Assembly: GCA_018650845.1 (NCBI GenBank)
Contig: JABIFF010000024.1
Location: 62,001-126,000, forward strand
Length of the DNA stretch: 64,000 bases
Reading direction: 5' to 3'
Source: Chloroflexota bacterium
GTDB lineage: Bacteria; Chloroflexota; Dehalococcoidia; Lucifugimonadales; Lucifugimonadaceae
Part shown: positions 27,018 through 35,273 of the stretch, piece after piece
Position numbering within the stretch: the stretch's first letter is position 1
How the letters are laid out: each line of letters opens with the position of its first letter
Notes under the pieces: model-generated
Databases searched by the model: none
Told to the model about the DNA's origin: nothing
What the model saw: only the letters and a program-made list of their open reading frames with translations
Translations under genes and position numbers: made by a program

Positions 27018-28406
27018 TTGACCCGCGTCTTCCCCACATCTACGCTTGATTCCGGTGCTTTTTCTTACGCACTAGAAAAAATTACGGAAAGTCAGCAATC
27101 CCACTTGGCCACATCTGAAACTCAGCCGCTCGTTACTAATTCGTTCGATCGAACAGTTCTCCCCAACGGCCTCAGGATTCTCACCAGCACTATCCGTCAC
27201 ACCAACGCCGTAAGCATCATGTTCCTATTCGGAGCAGGCTCACGGTACGAAACACCTGAACTCGCAGGAGCTTCACACCTTTTCGAGCACATGCTCTTTA
27301 AAGGAACTCCCGAACGCCCTACACCTCGACAGATCTCCGAAGTAGTCGAAGGCGTCGGTGGAATGCTCAATGCGTTTACCGATAGAGAAGTAACGGGTTA
27401 CTACTGCCGAGTAGCGCAGCCAAATTATCGAGAAAGTATCGACTTGCTTTCCGACATGACGCTGAACTCATTCTTCAAAGATGAAGACATCGTCAAAGAA
27501 AAACAGGTTGTCTACGAAGAAATTCGTGCTTCGTACGATTCACCGGGTGCACGAGTATCGATGCTCCTCGATGACCTACTCTGGCCAGATCAGCCAATGG
27601 GGCGTGATATCGCTGGCTCAGTCGAATCAGTAGGCGCAATTACACGCGAACAGATGCTCGAATATCTCGAAACCCAGTACGTAGGTTCCAACACCGTGAT
27701 CGCGGTTGCCGGAAATATCGAACACGCTGATGTAGTAGCGCAACTTACAGAACTACTCGGAGGACTTCACGACGGCGAGATTCTCCCAATGTACCCACAC
27801 GAACCTAAACCCGTCACAAAACGGGTTGCATTGGAACACCGTCCAACCGAACAGGCCCACATTGCGTTCGGCATGGCAGGACTCTCTAGCGACGATCCCG
27901 ACCGGCACGCACTTTCGATCATGTCGGTGATCTTGGGCGAAACCATGAGCAGCCGCCTATTTGAAGAAGTTCGCGAACAACGCGGGCTTGCCTACGACAT
28001 CCACAGCGGTGCGCACTTCTTTAGCGACTGCGGAGCGTTCGTTGTTGAATCGGGAATCGACCCCGCACGTGTCGATGAAGCCATCCCGGTCATCCTTAAC
28101 GAACTCAGCAAGATACGCGATGGCGTAACCGAAGCCGAATGGAAGCAAGCACTCGAACTCACCAAGGGTCGAATGATGCTTCGCATGGAAGAAAGCCGAG
28201 CCGTATCGAGCTTCCTGGGTATTCAGGAACTCCTTAAGAACAAAGTCGATACCGTTGACGAAGTTCTCGCCAAAATCGCCGCAGTAACCATGGAAGACAT
28301 CAAGCGAGCTGCGAACCGGGTGATCAAATCCGAGAATCTTGTTCTTTCTATCGTCGGCCCATTTGAAGATGCCGACCACTTCGAACAGATGCTCACGTTC
28401 GAATAA
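27018..28406 (+). CDS. M16-family zinc peptidase (processing-protease-like)
   Basis: A 462-residue single-chain M16B peptidase with two homologous halves. The inverted zinc motif is intact: HLFEHMLFKG (HxxEH at about residues 87-91), with the downstream ligand Glu in ISEVVEGVGG onward to NAFTDREVTGYY. The C-terminal half has the RPTEQAHIAFGM and RGLAYDIHSGAHFF (R/Y pair) segments that bind the peptide end. Members degrade or process peptides. The TTG start at 27018 is uncertain: GGAAG is only one base away; an in-frame TTG at 27105 is the alternative. The first 38 residues are not conserved family sequence. Confidence 0.88.
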   Translation: MTRVFPTSTLDSGAFSYALEKITESQQSHLATSETQPLVTNSFDRTVLPNGLRILTSTIRHTNAVSIMFLFGAGSRYETPELAGASHLFEHMLFKGTPERPTPRQISEVVEGVGGMLNAFTDREVTGYYCRVAQPNYRESIDLLSDMTLNSFFKDEDIVKEKQVVYEEIRASYDSPGARVSMLLDDLLWPDQPMGRDIAGSVESVGAITREQMLEYLETQYVGSNTVIAVAGNIEHADVVAQLTELLGGLHDGEILPMYPHEPKPVTKRVALEHRPTEQAHIAFGMAGLSSDDPDRHALSIMSVILGETMSSRLFEEVREQRGLAYDIHSGAHFFSDCGAFVVESGIDPARVDEAIPVILNELSKIRDGVTEAEWKQALELTKGRMMLRMEESRAVSSFLGIQELLKNKVDTVDEVLAKIAAVTMEDIKRAANRVIKSENLVLSIVGPFEDADHFEQMLTFE

Positions 28407-28530
28407 CCGGTTCGACGACCAAGCCGTGCTTCGGGATCGATTCTCTAGCCAATCAGACAATTCGAACATGCCGTAATCCGGTGGTTCCCGAACGCTAGTC
28501 GATAGCGTGTTGTTGATTAACGGTTACGAA

Positions 28531-28550
28531 ACGAATGATTAAAAATTCGT
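28531..28550. promoter_or_regulatory. Inverted repeat ACGAAT-N8-ATTCGT upstream of the XRE gene
   Basis: The repeat lies in an A/T-rich stretch, 67 bp ahead of the regulator gene; a third ACGAA half-site abuts it at 28526-28530. It is a plausible autoregulatory operator, by position only. Confidence 0.3.
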
Positions 28551-28616
28551 AAAAATCGGCAAATGCGTAAAAAAAACGCTAGGGCTCGATAAAAAAACCG
28601 GCGTAGCTTGCTAAAC

Positions 28617-29096
28617 ATGTTGACAAGACAAGCACCTCCAACCGACTTCAAGTGGCAGGCAGATAACATCCGTGCTCTGCGTACCCACCTTGGACTTTCA
28701 CAAACTGCGCTCTCCCGAGAAATTGGTATTCGGCAGCAGACGATCAGTGAGTGGGAGACCGGGATGTACGCACCTCGCGGAGCATCGGTCACCATTCTCA
28801 CACTGCTAGCCGTCAGCTCGAATTTCCAATTCGAAACAGACGCAAGCGACAACGATAAAGTTCGTCCACTACTGGCTGAACAATCGACACCACGCCCTTC
28901 GCAGGGATTGGCACCACGTCGCCTCGCAGATTCTGGCCCAGTGTCAGCACGTGCAGAACAATCTGCTCCAGCACAGCGCCTAACGTTTGAAGCAGCAAAA
29001 GCGGCTCAGACCGATCGCCGAACTGGCACATACAACTCAAAATACTTCGAGTCTCCACCGTCAGCAGCGGTACGTCGACTTGAAGTACCTATGTAA
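28617..29096 (+). CDS. XRE-family helix-turn-helix regulator
   Basis: A 159-residue protein from ATG 28617 (TTG 28608 is in frame but less likely). Residues 14 to about 65 form a Cro/CI-type helix-turn-helix: IRALRTHLGLSQTALSREIG, RQQTISEWETG, then SVTILTLLA. The remaining about 95 residues are polar, rich in Ser, Ala, Gln and Arg, and appear disordered, with no ligand-binding domain. It binds DNA; targets are unknown. The wHTH is followed by a conserved-looking short C-terminal tail (YFESPPSAAVRRLEVPM). It stands alone between an M16 peptidase and a RAM-domain gene. Confidence 0.8.
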   Translation: MLTRQAPPTDFKWQADNIRALRTHLGLSQTALSREIGIRQQTISEWETGMYAPRGASVTILTLLAVSSNFQFETDASDNDKVRPLLAEQSTPRPSQGLAPRRLADSGPVSARAEQSAPAQRLTFEAAKAAQTDRRTGTYNSKYFESPPSAAVRRLEVPM

Positions 29097-29180
29097 GCAC
29101 CACTCGCTTACGTAAACGAAACCCCGCCTGCTGAAGTTCCTAAAATCACAGGCGATGCGGGTTATCAGCGGCGGATGGCT

Positions 29181-29210
29181 TTGACACCCCTGTTCCTACA
29201 CGAATAGGAT
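29181..29210 (+). promoter_or_regulatory. Candidate promoter for the RAM-domain gene and acyl-CoA dehydrogenases
   Basis: TTGACA (29181-29186), an 18-bp spacer, and TAGGAT (29205-29210) resemble a housekeeping promoter, about 27 bp before the gene start at 29238. The perfect -35 is the main support. Confidence 0.45.
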
Positions 29211-29237
29211 TGCGCCACTGATCAACGGAGAGATCAT

Positions 29238-29474
29238 TTGGCGACGCGTGCATACATTCTCATCGAAACGGCAGTTGGCACAACCAACGAAGTTTCAAAC
29301 TCCCTCAAAGAGATGGACATGATGAAAGCTGTCGATACGGTCACCGGACCTTTCGACATCATCGCAGTAGCAGAAGCCGACGATCTCCCAAGTATTGGCG
29401 ATCTGATCAGCGACGGTATGCATGGCATCCCGGGCATCGTAAAAACCGTTACGTGCCTCTCAGTCAGAAGCTGA
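29238..29474 (+). CDS. Stand-alone RAM (Lrp/AsnC ligand-binding) domain protein
   Basis: A 78-residue protein consisting only of the alpha/beta sandwich that forms the amino-acid-binding part of Lrp/AsnC regulators, without a DNA-binding domain. The pattern fits: AYILIETAVGTTNEVSNSLKE, VDTVTGPFDIIAVAEAD, then GIPGIVKTVTCLSV. Such proteins oligomerise and may sense amino acids or modulate full-length Lrp proteins. TTG start with GGAGAG five bases upstream. It is 38 bp ahead of two acyl-CoA dehydrogenase genes, so it may be the first gene of their operon. Confidence 0.85.
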   Translation: MATRAYILIETAVGTTNEVSNSLKEMDMMKAVDTVTGPFDIIAVAEADDLPSIGDLISDGMHGIPGIVKTVTCLSVRS

Positions 29475-29512
29475 CGCACTGAGAGCTCTGGTAACACCCG
29501 GAGTCCCAAATA

Positions 29513-30688
29513 TTGCGTTTCGAGTTCACTGCTGAAGAATCAAATTTTAAAAGCCAGCTAAGCGCGTTCCTCGATGACGTGCTGCCCAACGACTGGCACG
29601 GCCCCGCCGACGAATCACGCGACGATCACTGGGAACTGAACCAAGAGATCAAAAAAGGACTCGCTGAACGTGGATGGCTCGTTATGAGCTGGCCAAAGGA
29701 ATACGGCGGCGCCGATTCATCCCCGATGATGAACACCATCTTCGCCGAAGAAATGGCGTATCGCCGAGCACCGGGTCACGATCGCTTTGGCACTCGCATG
29801 TTCGGGCCCACCCTTATGCGGTTCGGCACCGAAGAACAACGCACCAAATACTTGGGGTCTATCGCACGTGGCGAGATCCAATGGTGCCAGGGATACTCAG
29901 AACCAAACTCAGGATCCGATCTCGCCTCACTGCAAACAAAAGCAGTCGAAGATGGCGACGACTTCATCGTTACTGGTGCCAAGATTTGGACTTCACTCGC
30001 ACACCGTGCCGACATGATGTTCATGCTCGTGCGAACCGATCCCGAAGCACGACCCCACAAGGGTATTTCTCTAATACTCGTCGATATGAAATCGCCCGGA
30101 GTCGAAGTGCAGCCAATCGTAAACATGGCAGGAGTCCACAGCTTCAACCAAGTAGTTTTCGATCATGTACGAGTTCCCAAAGCCAACTTAGTCGGCGACC
30201 TAAACGACGGCTGGCGAGCCGGTATGACAGTTCTTAACTTTGAACGATCGGGCATCGACTACGCAGCATGGGCACGAGCAGCACTCGAAGAGCTAATCGA
30301 CTATGTGAACAGTGACGACGCAGAAGTAAGCGCCGCCAAAACTGATCCGACCGTGAGAGTAAAGCTTGCCGAACTTCACATGGAAGTCGAAGCTGCACGA
30401 CTCATGTGCTACGACGTTTCGTACCGCCAGGGCAAAGGCGAAATTCCATCGTCAGAAGCCTCAATGAGCAAGGTCGCTGCGTCTGAGGTTTATCTGAAAG
30501 TTCTCGATTACGGAGTCGACTTACTCGGCATGTACGGCGTACTCGAACTCGGGTCCGATCAAGCCGAACTGCAAGGTCGCTTCTTCAAGATGCGACTGTT
30601 CTACACATCAGGACCAATCCTTGCAGGTACGAACGAAATCCAGAAGAACATCATCGCCCAACGCGGACTTGGACTACCTCGCAAATAA
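29513..30688 (+). CDS. Acyl-CoA dehydrogenase, first of an adjacent pair
   Basis: A 391-residue FAD-dependent acyl-CoA dehydrogenase with the normal three parts: N-terminal helices, beta barrel (QGYSEPNSGSDLASLQTKA near residue 125, the FAD and substrate contact), and C-terminal helical bundle ending in GTNEIQKNIIAQRGLGLPR. It introduces a 2,3-double bond in an acyl-CoA and passes electrons to ETF. Start TTG with GGAG nine bases upstream. The next gene, 25 bp on, is a second, diverged acyl-CoA dehydrogenase, as in actinobacterial heteromeric FadE pairs. Confidence 0.9.
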   Translation: MRFEFTAEESNFKSQLSAFLDDVLPNDWHGPADESRDDHWELNQEIKKGLAERGWLVMSWPKEYGGADSSPMMNTIFAEEMAYRRAPGHDRFGTRMFGPTLMRFGTEEQRTKYLGSIARGEIQWCQGYSEPNSGSDLASLQTKAVEDGDDFIVTGAKIWTSLAHRADMMFMLVRTDPEARPHKGISLILVDMKSPGVEVQPIVNMAGVHSFNQVVFDHVRVPKANLVGDLNDGWRAGMTVLNFERSGIDYAAWARAALEELIDYVNSDDAEVSAAKTDPTVRVKLAELHMEVEAARLMCYDVSYRQGKGEIPSSEASMSKVAASEVYLKVLDYGVDLLGMYGVLELGSDQAELQGRFFKMRLFYTSGPILAGTNEIQKNIIAQRGLGLPRK

Positions 30689-30713
30689 TGCTGGGTAAAT
30701 AGGACAAAAAAAC

Positions 30714-31832
30714 TTGGACTTCGGACTTACAGAAACACAAGAACTCATCAAGGCTTCGGCAAAAGAATTCCTTGAAGAAAAATCTGACCCTGCAATCGTA
30801 AGAGCAGTTGCCGACGGCGATTCAGAAGCAATCGCCTCGCTCTGGAAAGACATCGTTGAACTTGGCTGGCCATCACTGACAATCTCAGAAGAACACGGCG
30901 GAGCAGGGCTCACGTTCAGCGATCTTGCAGTGTTGCTCGAAGAACTTGGCGCAAGCCTCGCCCCAACGCCTATCGTCGAATCGTCGATCAGTTCGTGGAC
31001 CATCGAACGATTCGCACCCGACGCCCTAAAAGCCGACCTTCTTCCGAAAGTGGCTGAAGGCGACATTCTCATCACTCCCGCAATAGTCGAACGTGATGCC
31101 TCGTGGAATCCAGAAGATTCAAAACTAGCCGCCACAAAATCAGGATCAAGCCTAGTAATAACCGGTGAAAAACGATTCGTAGCGTTCGCTGAACAAGCAA
31201 CCCACGCACTAACTCTGGTGAGAACTGATTATGATGAACCGGCACTCATCGTGGTGCCTATTTGGAAAGCCGACGGCGTTGAACAATCCCCGCTAAAGCA
31301 CTCTTCAGGCGTTCCAGTTTCGTCACTATCATTCAACGAACTCGAAGTTCCTGAAACCAACATCATTGCAACTGGCGACAAAGCTATCGAAGCTGCCAAC
31401 GAATTAATCGCCGCCGGCGGTGTCGCTCGTTCAGCGCAACTCGCTGGATTAGGTAGAGCAGTTGTCGACGCCACAGTCGAATACACCGCCAATCGAGAAC
31501 AATTCGGCGTGCCTGTCGGAAGCTTTCAAGCTGTTCAGCATCATCTCGCCGAAATGGCAATATCTGCGAAGCAAGTGAATCATCTAGTCCACTCGGCGGC
31601 ATGGAGTTTCTCACAAGAAGGATATTCCGTTGATACCGCCGCACAGGCGAAAATCGCAGCAAGCGACAAAATAGCCGCGCTATGCTGGACTGCACATCAG
31701 TGTCACGGTGCGATAGGTTTCACTTGGGAACATGATCTGCACCTTTATACTCGCAGAGCACTAGCGTGGAAAACTGACTACGGTGATTCGACGTTCCATA
31801 AATCAAAATTAGCGAACGCGATCGGGCTATAA
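30714..31832 (+). CDS. Acyl-CoA dehydrogenase, second of an adjacent pair
   Basis: A 372-residue acyl-CoA dehydrogenase homologue, much diverged from its upstream neighbour. It has the N-terminal helical domain (FGLTETQELIKASAKEFL), a degenerate barrel without the GYSEPxxGSD-type segment, and a C-terminal bundle with REQFGVPVGSFQAVQHHLAEM and HQCHGAIGFTWEHDLHLYTRRA. The last segment resembles the non-catalytic-type partner in heterotetrameric FadE pairs of steroid-degrading actinobacteria. Probably forms an alpha2beta2 enzyme with the upstream product. TTG start. The substrate class, for example side chains of polycyclic compounds, is inference from the paired organisation. Confidence 0.87.
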   Translation: MDFGLTETQELIKASAKEFLEEKSDPAIVRAVADGDSEAIASLWKDIVELGWPSLTISEEHGGAGLTFSDLAVLLEELGASLAPTPIVESSISSWTIERFAPDALKADLLPKVAEGDILITPAIVERDASWNPEDSKLAATKSGSSLVITGEKRFVAFAEQATHALTLVRTDYDEPALIVVPIWKADGVEQSPLKHSSGVPVSSLSFNELEVPETNIIATGDKAIEAANELIAAGGVARSAQLAGLGRAVVDATVEYTANREQFGVPVGSFQAVQHHLAEMAISAKQVNHLVHSAAWSFSQEGYSVDTAAQAKIAASDKIAALCWTAHQCHGAIGFTWEHDLHLYTRRALAWKTDYGDSTFHKSKLANAIGL

Positions 31833-31845
31833 GGAATAAATACTT

Positions 31846-32244
31846 ATGTGGTGGACCGCAGAAGAAGAAAAGAACCAGCTAAGGCAACAGGATTGCCTGT
31901 TTTGCAACATCGTTCATGGCGATATGCCTTCGACCGAGATTTACTCAGACGATCAATGCATGGCGTTCAACGACATCAACCCCGTTGCGAACGTCCACGT
32001 ACTAATCGTTCCTCGTGACCACGTTACGTACCTCACAGGTGCTACTGAGCAACACGAACAGTTGCTAGGCCACCTCATGCGTGTCGGCGCACGAGTCGCT
32101 CGACAAACTGGCATCTCAGAAGGCGGCTACCGTCTTGCAATGAACCAGGGTGTCGACGCTGGTCAGATAGTCGATCACCTACACATTCACGTGCTTGGTG
32201 GCGGTTTGCTCGACAAGCTCGGCACACCGCTCGGGCCATCGTAA
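31846..32244 (+). CDS. HIT-family nucleotide hydrolase/transferase
   Basis: A 132-residue histidine-triad protein. CLFCNIVHGDMPSTEIY near residue 18 and the active site HLHIHVLGG (about residues 112-120) are the signature, with the middle His as nucleophile. HINT-like members hydrolyse adenosine phosphoramidates and related adenylates. The CxxC pair at the N terminus (CLFC) may hold zinc, as in some family members. It starts 13 bp behind the second acyl-CoA dehydrogenase, so it is probably co-transcribed, although no functional tie is obvious. Confidence 0.88.
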   Translation: MWWTAEEEKNQLRQQDCLFCNIVHGDMPSTEIYSDDQCMAFNDINPVANVHVLIVPRDHVTYLTGATEQHEQLLGHLMRVGARVARQTGISEGGYRLAMNQGVDAGQIVDHLHIHVLGGGLLDKLGTPLGPS

Positions 32245-32308
32245 TCAACCGAAGCAAACCACGAACCGTTCGGCATAAAAATTCACAAAGCAAAAGGCTG
32301 GTTGCTTA

Positions 32309-33577
32309 GTGAAGGTCGGACTGCTCGCCGGAACCAGCTATTCGGCATTTAGATATCGCGAATATCGACTGTTCTGGATAGCCGCGGCATTTTCCAACAT
32401 CGGAATGTGGTCGCTCGTATACGGTCGACTCTTCTTGATGCGTTCGCTCACCGGCTCTGAGCTAATGCTCGGGCTTGTAGCAACCGCTAACCTTCTACCA
32501 GTGCTCATCTTTTCGATGTGGGGCGGTGTACTTGCCGATAGATTCAATCGCCTAAAAATCGTTCGGTTCACGCGATTCATGTTCGCCGCTGTAACCCTCG
32601 GCACTGGCGCACTGATCCAGAGTGGATCGATAGAACCCTGGCACATCCTAGCGATATCAGCGGTAACTGGAACACTGCTCGCATTCGATATTCCATCCCG
32701 TTCCGCGATGGTCGCAACCATCGTTCCAAAAGAACATCTTGCAGGAGCCATAGCTCTCTACTCCATAGTGTTCGGCGCAGCCGCCATCGTCGGCCCAGTG
32801 CTGATCGAACCCCTCGTATCCAGCTGGGGCTACGAAGGTCTGTTCTACATCATCGGTACGTCATACGTTCTGACCGTCATCACATTGCTGATGATGAAGA
32901 CCACTGGACACAAAGTCGCGTCAACAAGCCGAACTGCAATCGACGGCCTGCTACAAGGATTCGCCTACCTTAAGAAACAACGATCTATCTCATCCGTCAT
33001 TCTTCTAGGTATCACGATGGGGCTTTTCGGATCGTCATTCGACACACTGCTTCCAGTGTTCGCCGACGAAATTTATGAAACAGGCCTAGACGTCGGTGGC
33101 AGGTTATTGCTGGGTGCCGGTATCGGCGGACTCACAGCCACAACGGCTATCACGCTAATCGGCAAACGAGTTCGTCCCGCTCTATACCTAATCGTTTCAG
33201 GAATCGGACTGGGCGCAGCTCAGCTCGCATTTGCGCAAATCGACGTAATCGAATTCGCTATTTTCATAGCGGCCATTATTGGCGGATTCAAGGTAGTGCT
33301 CGGAACAATGAACACTACTGTGGTGCAAACACTCGTCGATGAAGAGTTCCGCGGTCGAGTAATGAGCATCAACCAGCTCACGTGGGGAGCTTCGGCACTT
33401 GGTGGGTTAATGATGGGCTACATGGCACAACGATTCGACGCACCATTGGCAATGACTTTCGGCGGAGCAATCGCCATCCTCGCCACCGTTCTGGTCGGTC
33501 AACGCCTTATCCGTAGCTTCGGAATCGGATCAAAACCAATTCAAAACTCCGATACTCCCGCCGAATCTTCAAGCTGA
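32309..33577 (+). CDS. MFS exporter (MFS_3/EntS-like)
   Basis: A 422-residue transporter with about 12 helices. The N terminus AFRYREYRLFWIAAAFSNIGMW and the loop GVLADRFNRLKIVR (motif A) are typical of the MFS_3/EntS group of exporters. The second half repeats the pattern. Members pump out siderophores, drugs or other small molecules; the substrate here cannot be told. Start GTG 32309. It follows the HIT gene by 64 bp. The 251-bp gap after it has no recognisable gene and precedes the molybdenum hydroxylase operon. Confidence 0.82.
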   Translation: MKVGLLAGTSYSAFRYREYRLFWIAAAFSNIGMWSLVYGRLFLMRSLTGSELMLGLVATANLLPVLIFSMWGGVLADRFNRLKIVRFTRFMFAAVTLGTGALIQSGSIEPWHILAISAVTGTLLAFDIPSRSAMVATIVPKEHLAGAIALYSIVFGAAAIVGPVLIEPLVSSWGYEGLFYIIGTSYVLTVITLLMMKTTGHKVASTSRTAIDGLLQGFAYLKKQRSISSVILLGITMGLFGSSFDTLLPVFADEIYETGLDVGGRLLLGAGIGGLTATTAITLIGKRVRPALYLIVSGIGLGAAQLAFAQIDVIEFAIFIAAIIGGFKVVLGTMNTTVVQTLVDEEFRGRVMSINQLTWGASALGGLMMGYMAQRFDAPLAMTFGGAIAILATVLVGQRLIRSFGIGSKPIQNSDTPAESSS

Positions 33578-33828
33578 TCAAGTTGCAAGTGAGCCAAAAG
33601 CATCGCTTTCAGCGCTTTATCGCTTAATTCTCGCGGCACTCAAATCACAAATTATTAGTTGCTACATCCCCTCTCTGTGGGCATAATGAGCGCGCTCACC
33701 TCGGGTTCATAGTTGTACGGTTCCCGAATGGCCAGCCCGGATATTAAAAATAGTTCCGGGGTTTCTTGCTGATATTTCTGTGTTGCCAGCTTGAATAATC
33801 TGAATAAACACACGAAAGGAGAGGGCGC

Positions 33829-34698
33829 TTGCACCCGTTTGCATACGTTGCCCCAAGCACGGTAGCTGAAGCTGTAGCCGTGCTAAACGAACATGGTGAT
33901 CGAGCTCGACCAATGGCCGGTGGAACCGACCTGCTGGTTAAAGCTCGCGCTAACGTCTGGGAGCTAGATGCCGTTGTCGACATCAAGAACATTCCAGAAC
34001 TTATGAATCTTTCCATCGGTAACGGTGGACTCAGCATTGGCGCAGGCGTGCCTTGCTACCAGGTTTACGACAACAGCGAAGTTGCTGCTGAATACCCTGG
34101 AATTGTTGATGGAGCATCCATCATCGGTGGAATCCAAGTTCAGTCTCGTGCTGGCCTCGGCGGAAACCTCTGTAACGCTGCTCCGTCTGGTGATGGCATC
34201 TGCCCACTCATCGTTCACAGCGCTGTTGCAAAAATCTCAGGTCCATCTGGCGACCGAGAAGTTGCTGTTGAAGATTTCGCAACTGGCCCAAGCCGAACGG
34301 TTTTGGGCAAGGGCGAACTACTCGTCAGCATCGAAGTACCAAAGCCTGCTGCAAATTCTGGCGCAGCCTACACACGCTTCATCCCTCGAAATGAGATGGA
34401 CATCGCTGTAGCTGGTGTTGGTGTCTTCGTTCAGCTCGATTCTTCGGGCAAGAACTTTGAATCTGCACGAATTGCGCTTGCATCTGTAGGCCCAACTCCA
34501 ATCCTTGCATCTGCCGCTGGCGACAGCTTGGCAGGTAAGCCAGTAAACGACGAGACAATCGCCGCTGCTGCCGCTCTTGCTAAGGATGCTGCGACACCAA
34601 TTACCGACATGCGCGGTACGGTCGAACAGCGAAAACAACTCGTAGAAGTGCTCACAGGCCGAATGATCAAACAGGCCGTTGAACGGGCTAGGGGATAA
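33829..34698 (+). CDS. Molybdenum hydroxylase FAD-binding (medium, CoxM/CutM-type) subunit
   Basis: A 289-residue FAD subunit of the xanthine/CO dehydrogenase family. The FAD-binding segment AGGTDLLVKARAN (residues about 32-44) and GLGGNLCNAAPSGDGICPL (about 105-123) contact the flavin; the C-terminal CO_deh_flav domain follows. It passes electrons from the iron-sulfur subunit to an acceptor. TTG start with AAGGAG eight bases upstream. It is first in a unit with the small subunit and two large subunits. The 8-bp gap to the next gene indicates co-transcription. Confidence 0.9.
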   Translation: MHPFAYVAPSTVAEAVAVLNEHGDRARPMAGGTDLLVKARANVWELDAVVDIKNIPELMNLSIGNGGLSIGAGVPCYQVYDNSEVAAEYPGIVDGASIIGGIQVQSRAGLGGNLCNAAPSGDGICPLIVHSAVAKISGPSGDREVAVEDFATGPSRTVLGKGELLVSIEVPKPAANSGAAYTRFIPRNEMDIAVAGVGVFVQLDSSGKNFESARIALASVGPTPILASAAGDSLAGKPVNDETIAAAAALAKDAATPITDMRGTVEQRKQLVEVLTGRMIKQAVERARG

Positions 34699-34706
34699 AG
34701 ATAACC

Positions 34707-35183
34707 ATGACAACAAACTCCCCAAGCAAAGTTCACGTAACTACGACCATCAACGGTCAGCAGCACGAACTACTCGTGCCTGGTTACATGAGCCTGCTCG
34801 ACACACTCCGTGAACTCATTGGCCTCACCGGCACCAAAGAAGGCTGTCTCGACGGCAACTGTGGTGCTTGCACGGTCAGCGTTGACGGTCGAATCGTAGA
34901 CTCCTGCCTCGTTCTCGGAGCAGAAGTAAACGGCAAGAACGTCGACACCGTTGAAGGAATGGCAACTCCAGAGGGTCTTCACCCTCTCCAGCAGGCATTC
35001 CTCGAAGAGGCTGCTCTCCAGTGTGGTATCTGCACACCGGGCTTCCTCGTCGCTGCTAAGGGTCTATTGGACAACGAACCTTCACCAACCGAAGGTCGAA
35101 TCCGACACTGGCTCGCAGGAAACCTCTGCCGCTGCACTGGCTACGACAAAATTGTCCGCGCCGTACAGAAGGTAATTGACTAA
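34707..35183 (+). CDS. Molybdenum hydroxylase [2Fe-2S] (small, CoxS/CutS-type) subunit
   Basis: A 158-residue small subunit with both iron-sulfur clusters: the N-terminal plant-ferredoxin-type site GCLDGNCGACTV (residues about 46-57) with a further Cys near 70, and the C-terminal four-helix site with CGICTPGF and LAGNLCRCTGY. It relays electrons from the molybdenum site in the large subunit to the flavin subunit. Lies between the FAD and large subunit genes, with a 9-bp-stem hairpin behind it. Confidence 0.93.
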   Translation: MTTNSPSKVHVTTTINGQQHELLVPGYMSLLDTLRELIGLTGTKEGCLDGNCGACTVSVDGRIVDSCLVLGAEVNGKNVDTVEGMATPEGLHPLQQAFLEEAALQCGICTPGFLVAAKGLLDNEPSPTEGRIRHWLAGNLCRCTGYDKIVRAVQKVID

Positions 35184-35199
35184 GACGTAACACCAGATG

Positions 35200-35227
35200 G
35201 CTGCCGACCCAACAAAAAGTCGGCAGC
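35200..35227 (+). terminator. Hairpin between small and large subunit genes
   Basis: GCTGCCGAC and GTCGGCAGC form a perfect 9-bp stem with a 10-base loop, without a T tract. It may lessen readthrough or protect an mRNA end, adjusting subunit ratios. Confidence 0.45.
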
Positions 35228-35273
35228 TCTCTAAATAATCTGGCCCAGCCGAACTTAGGCCCGGAGAGAAATT

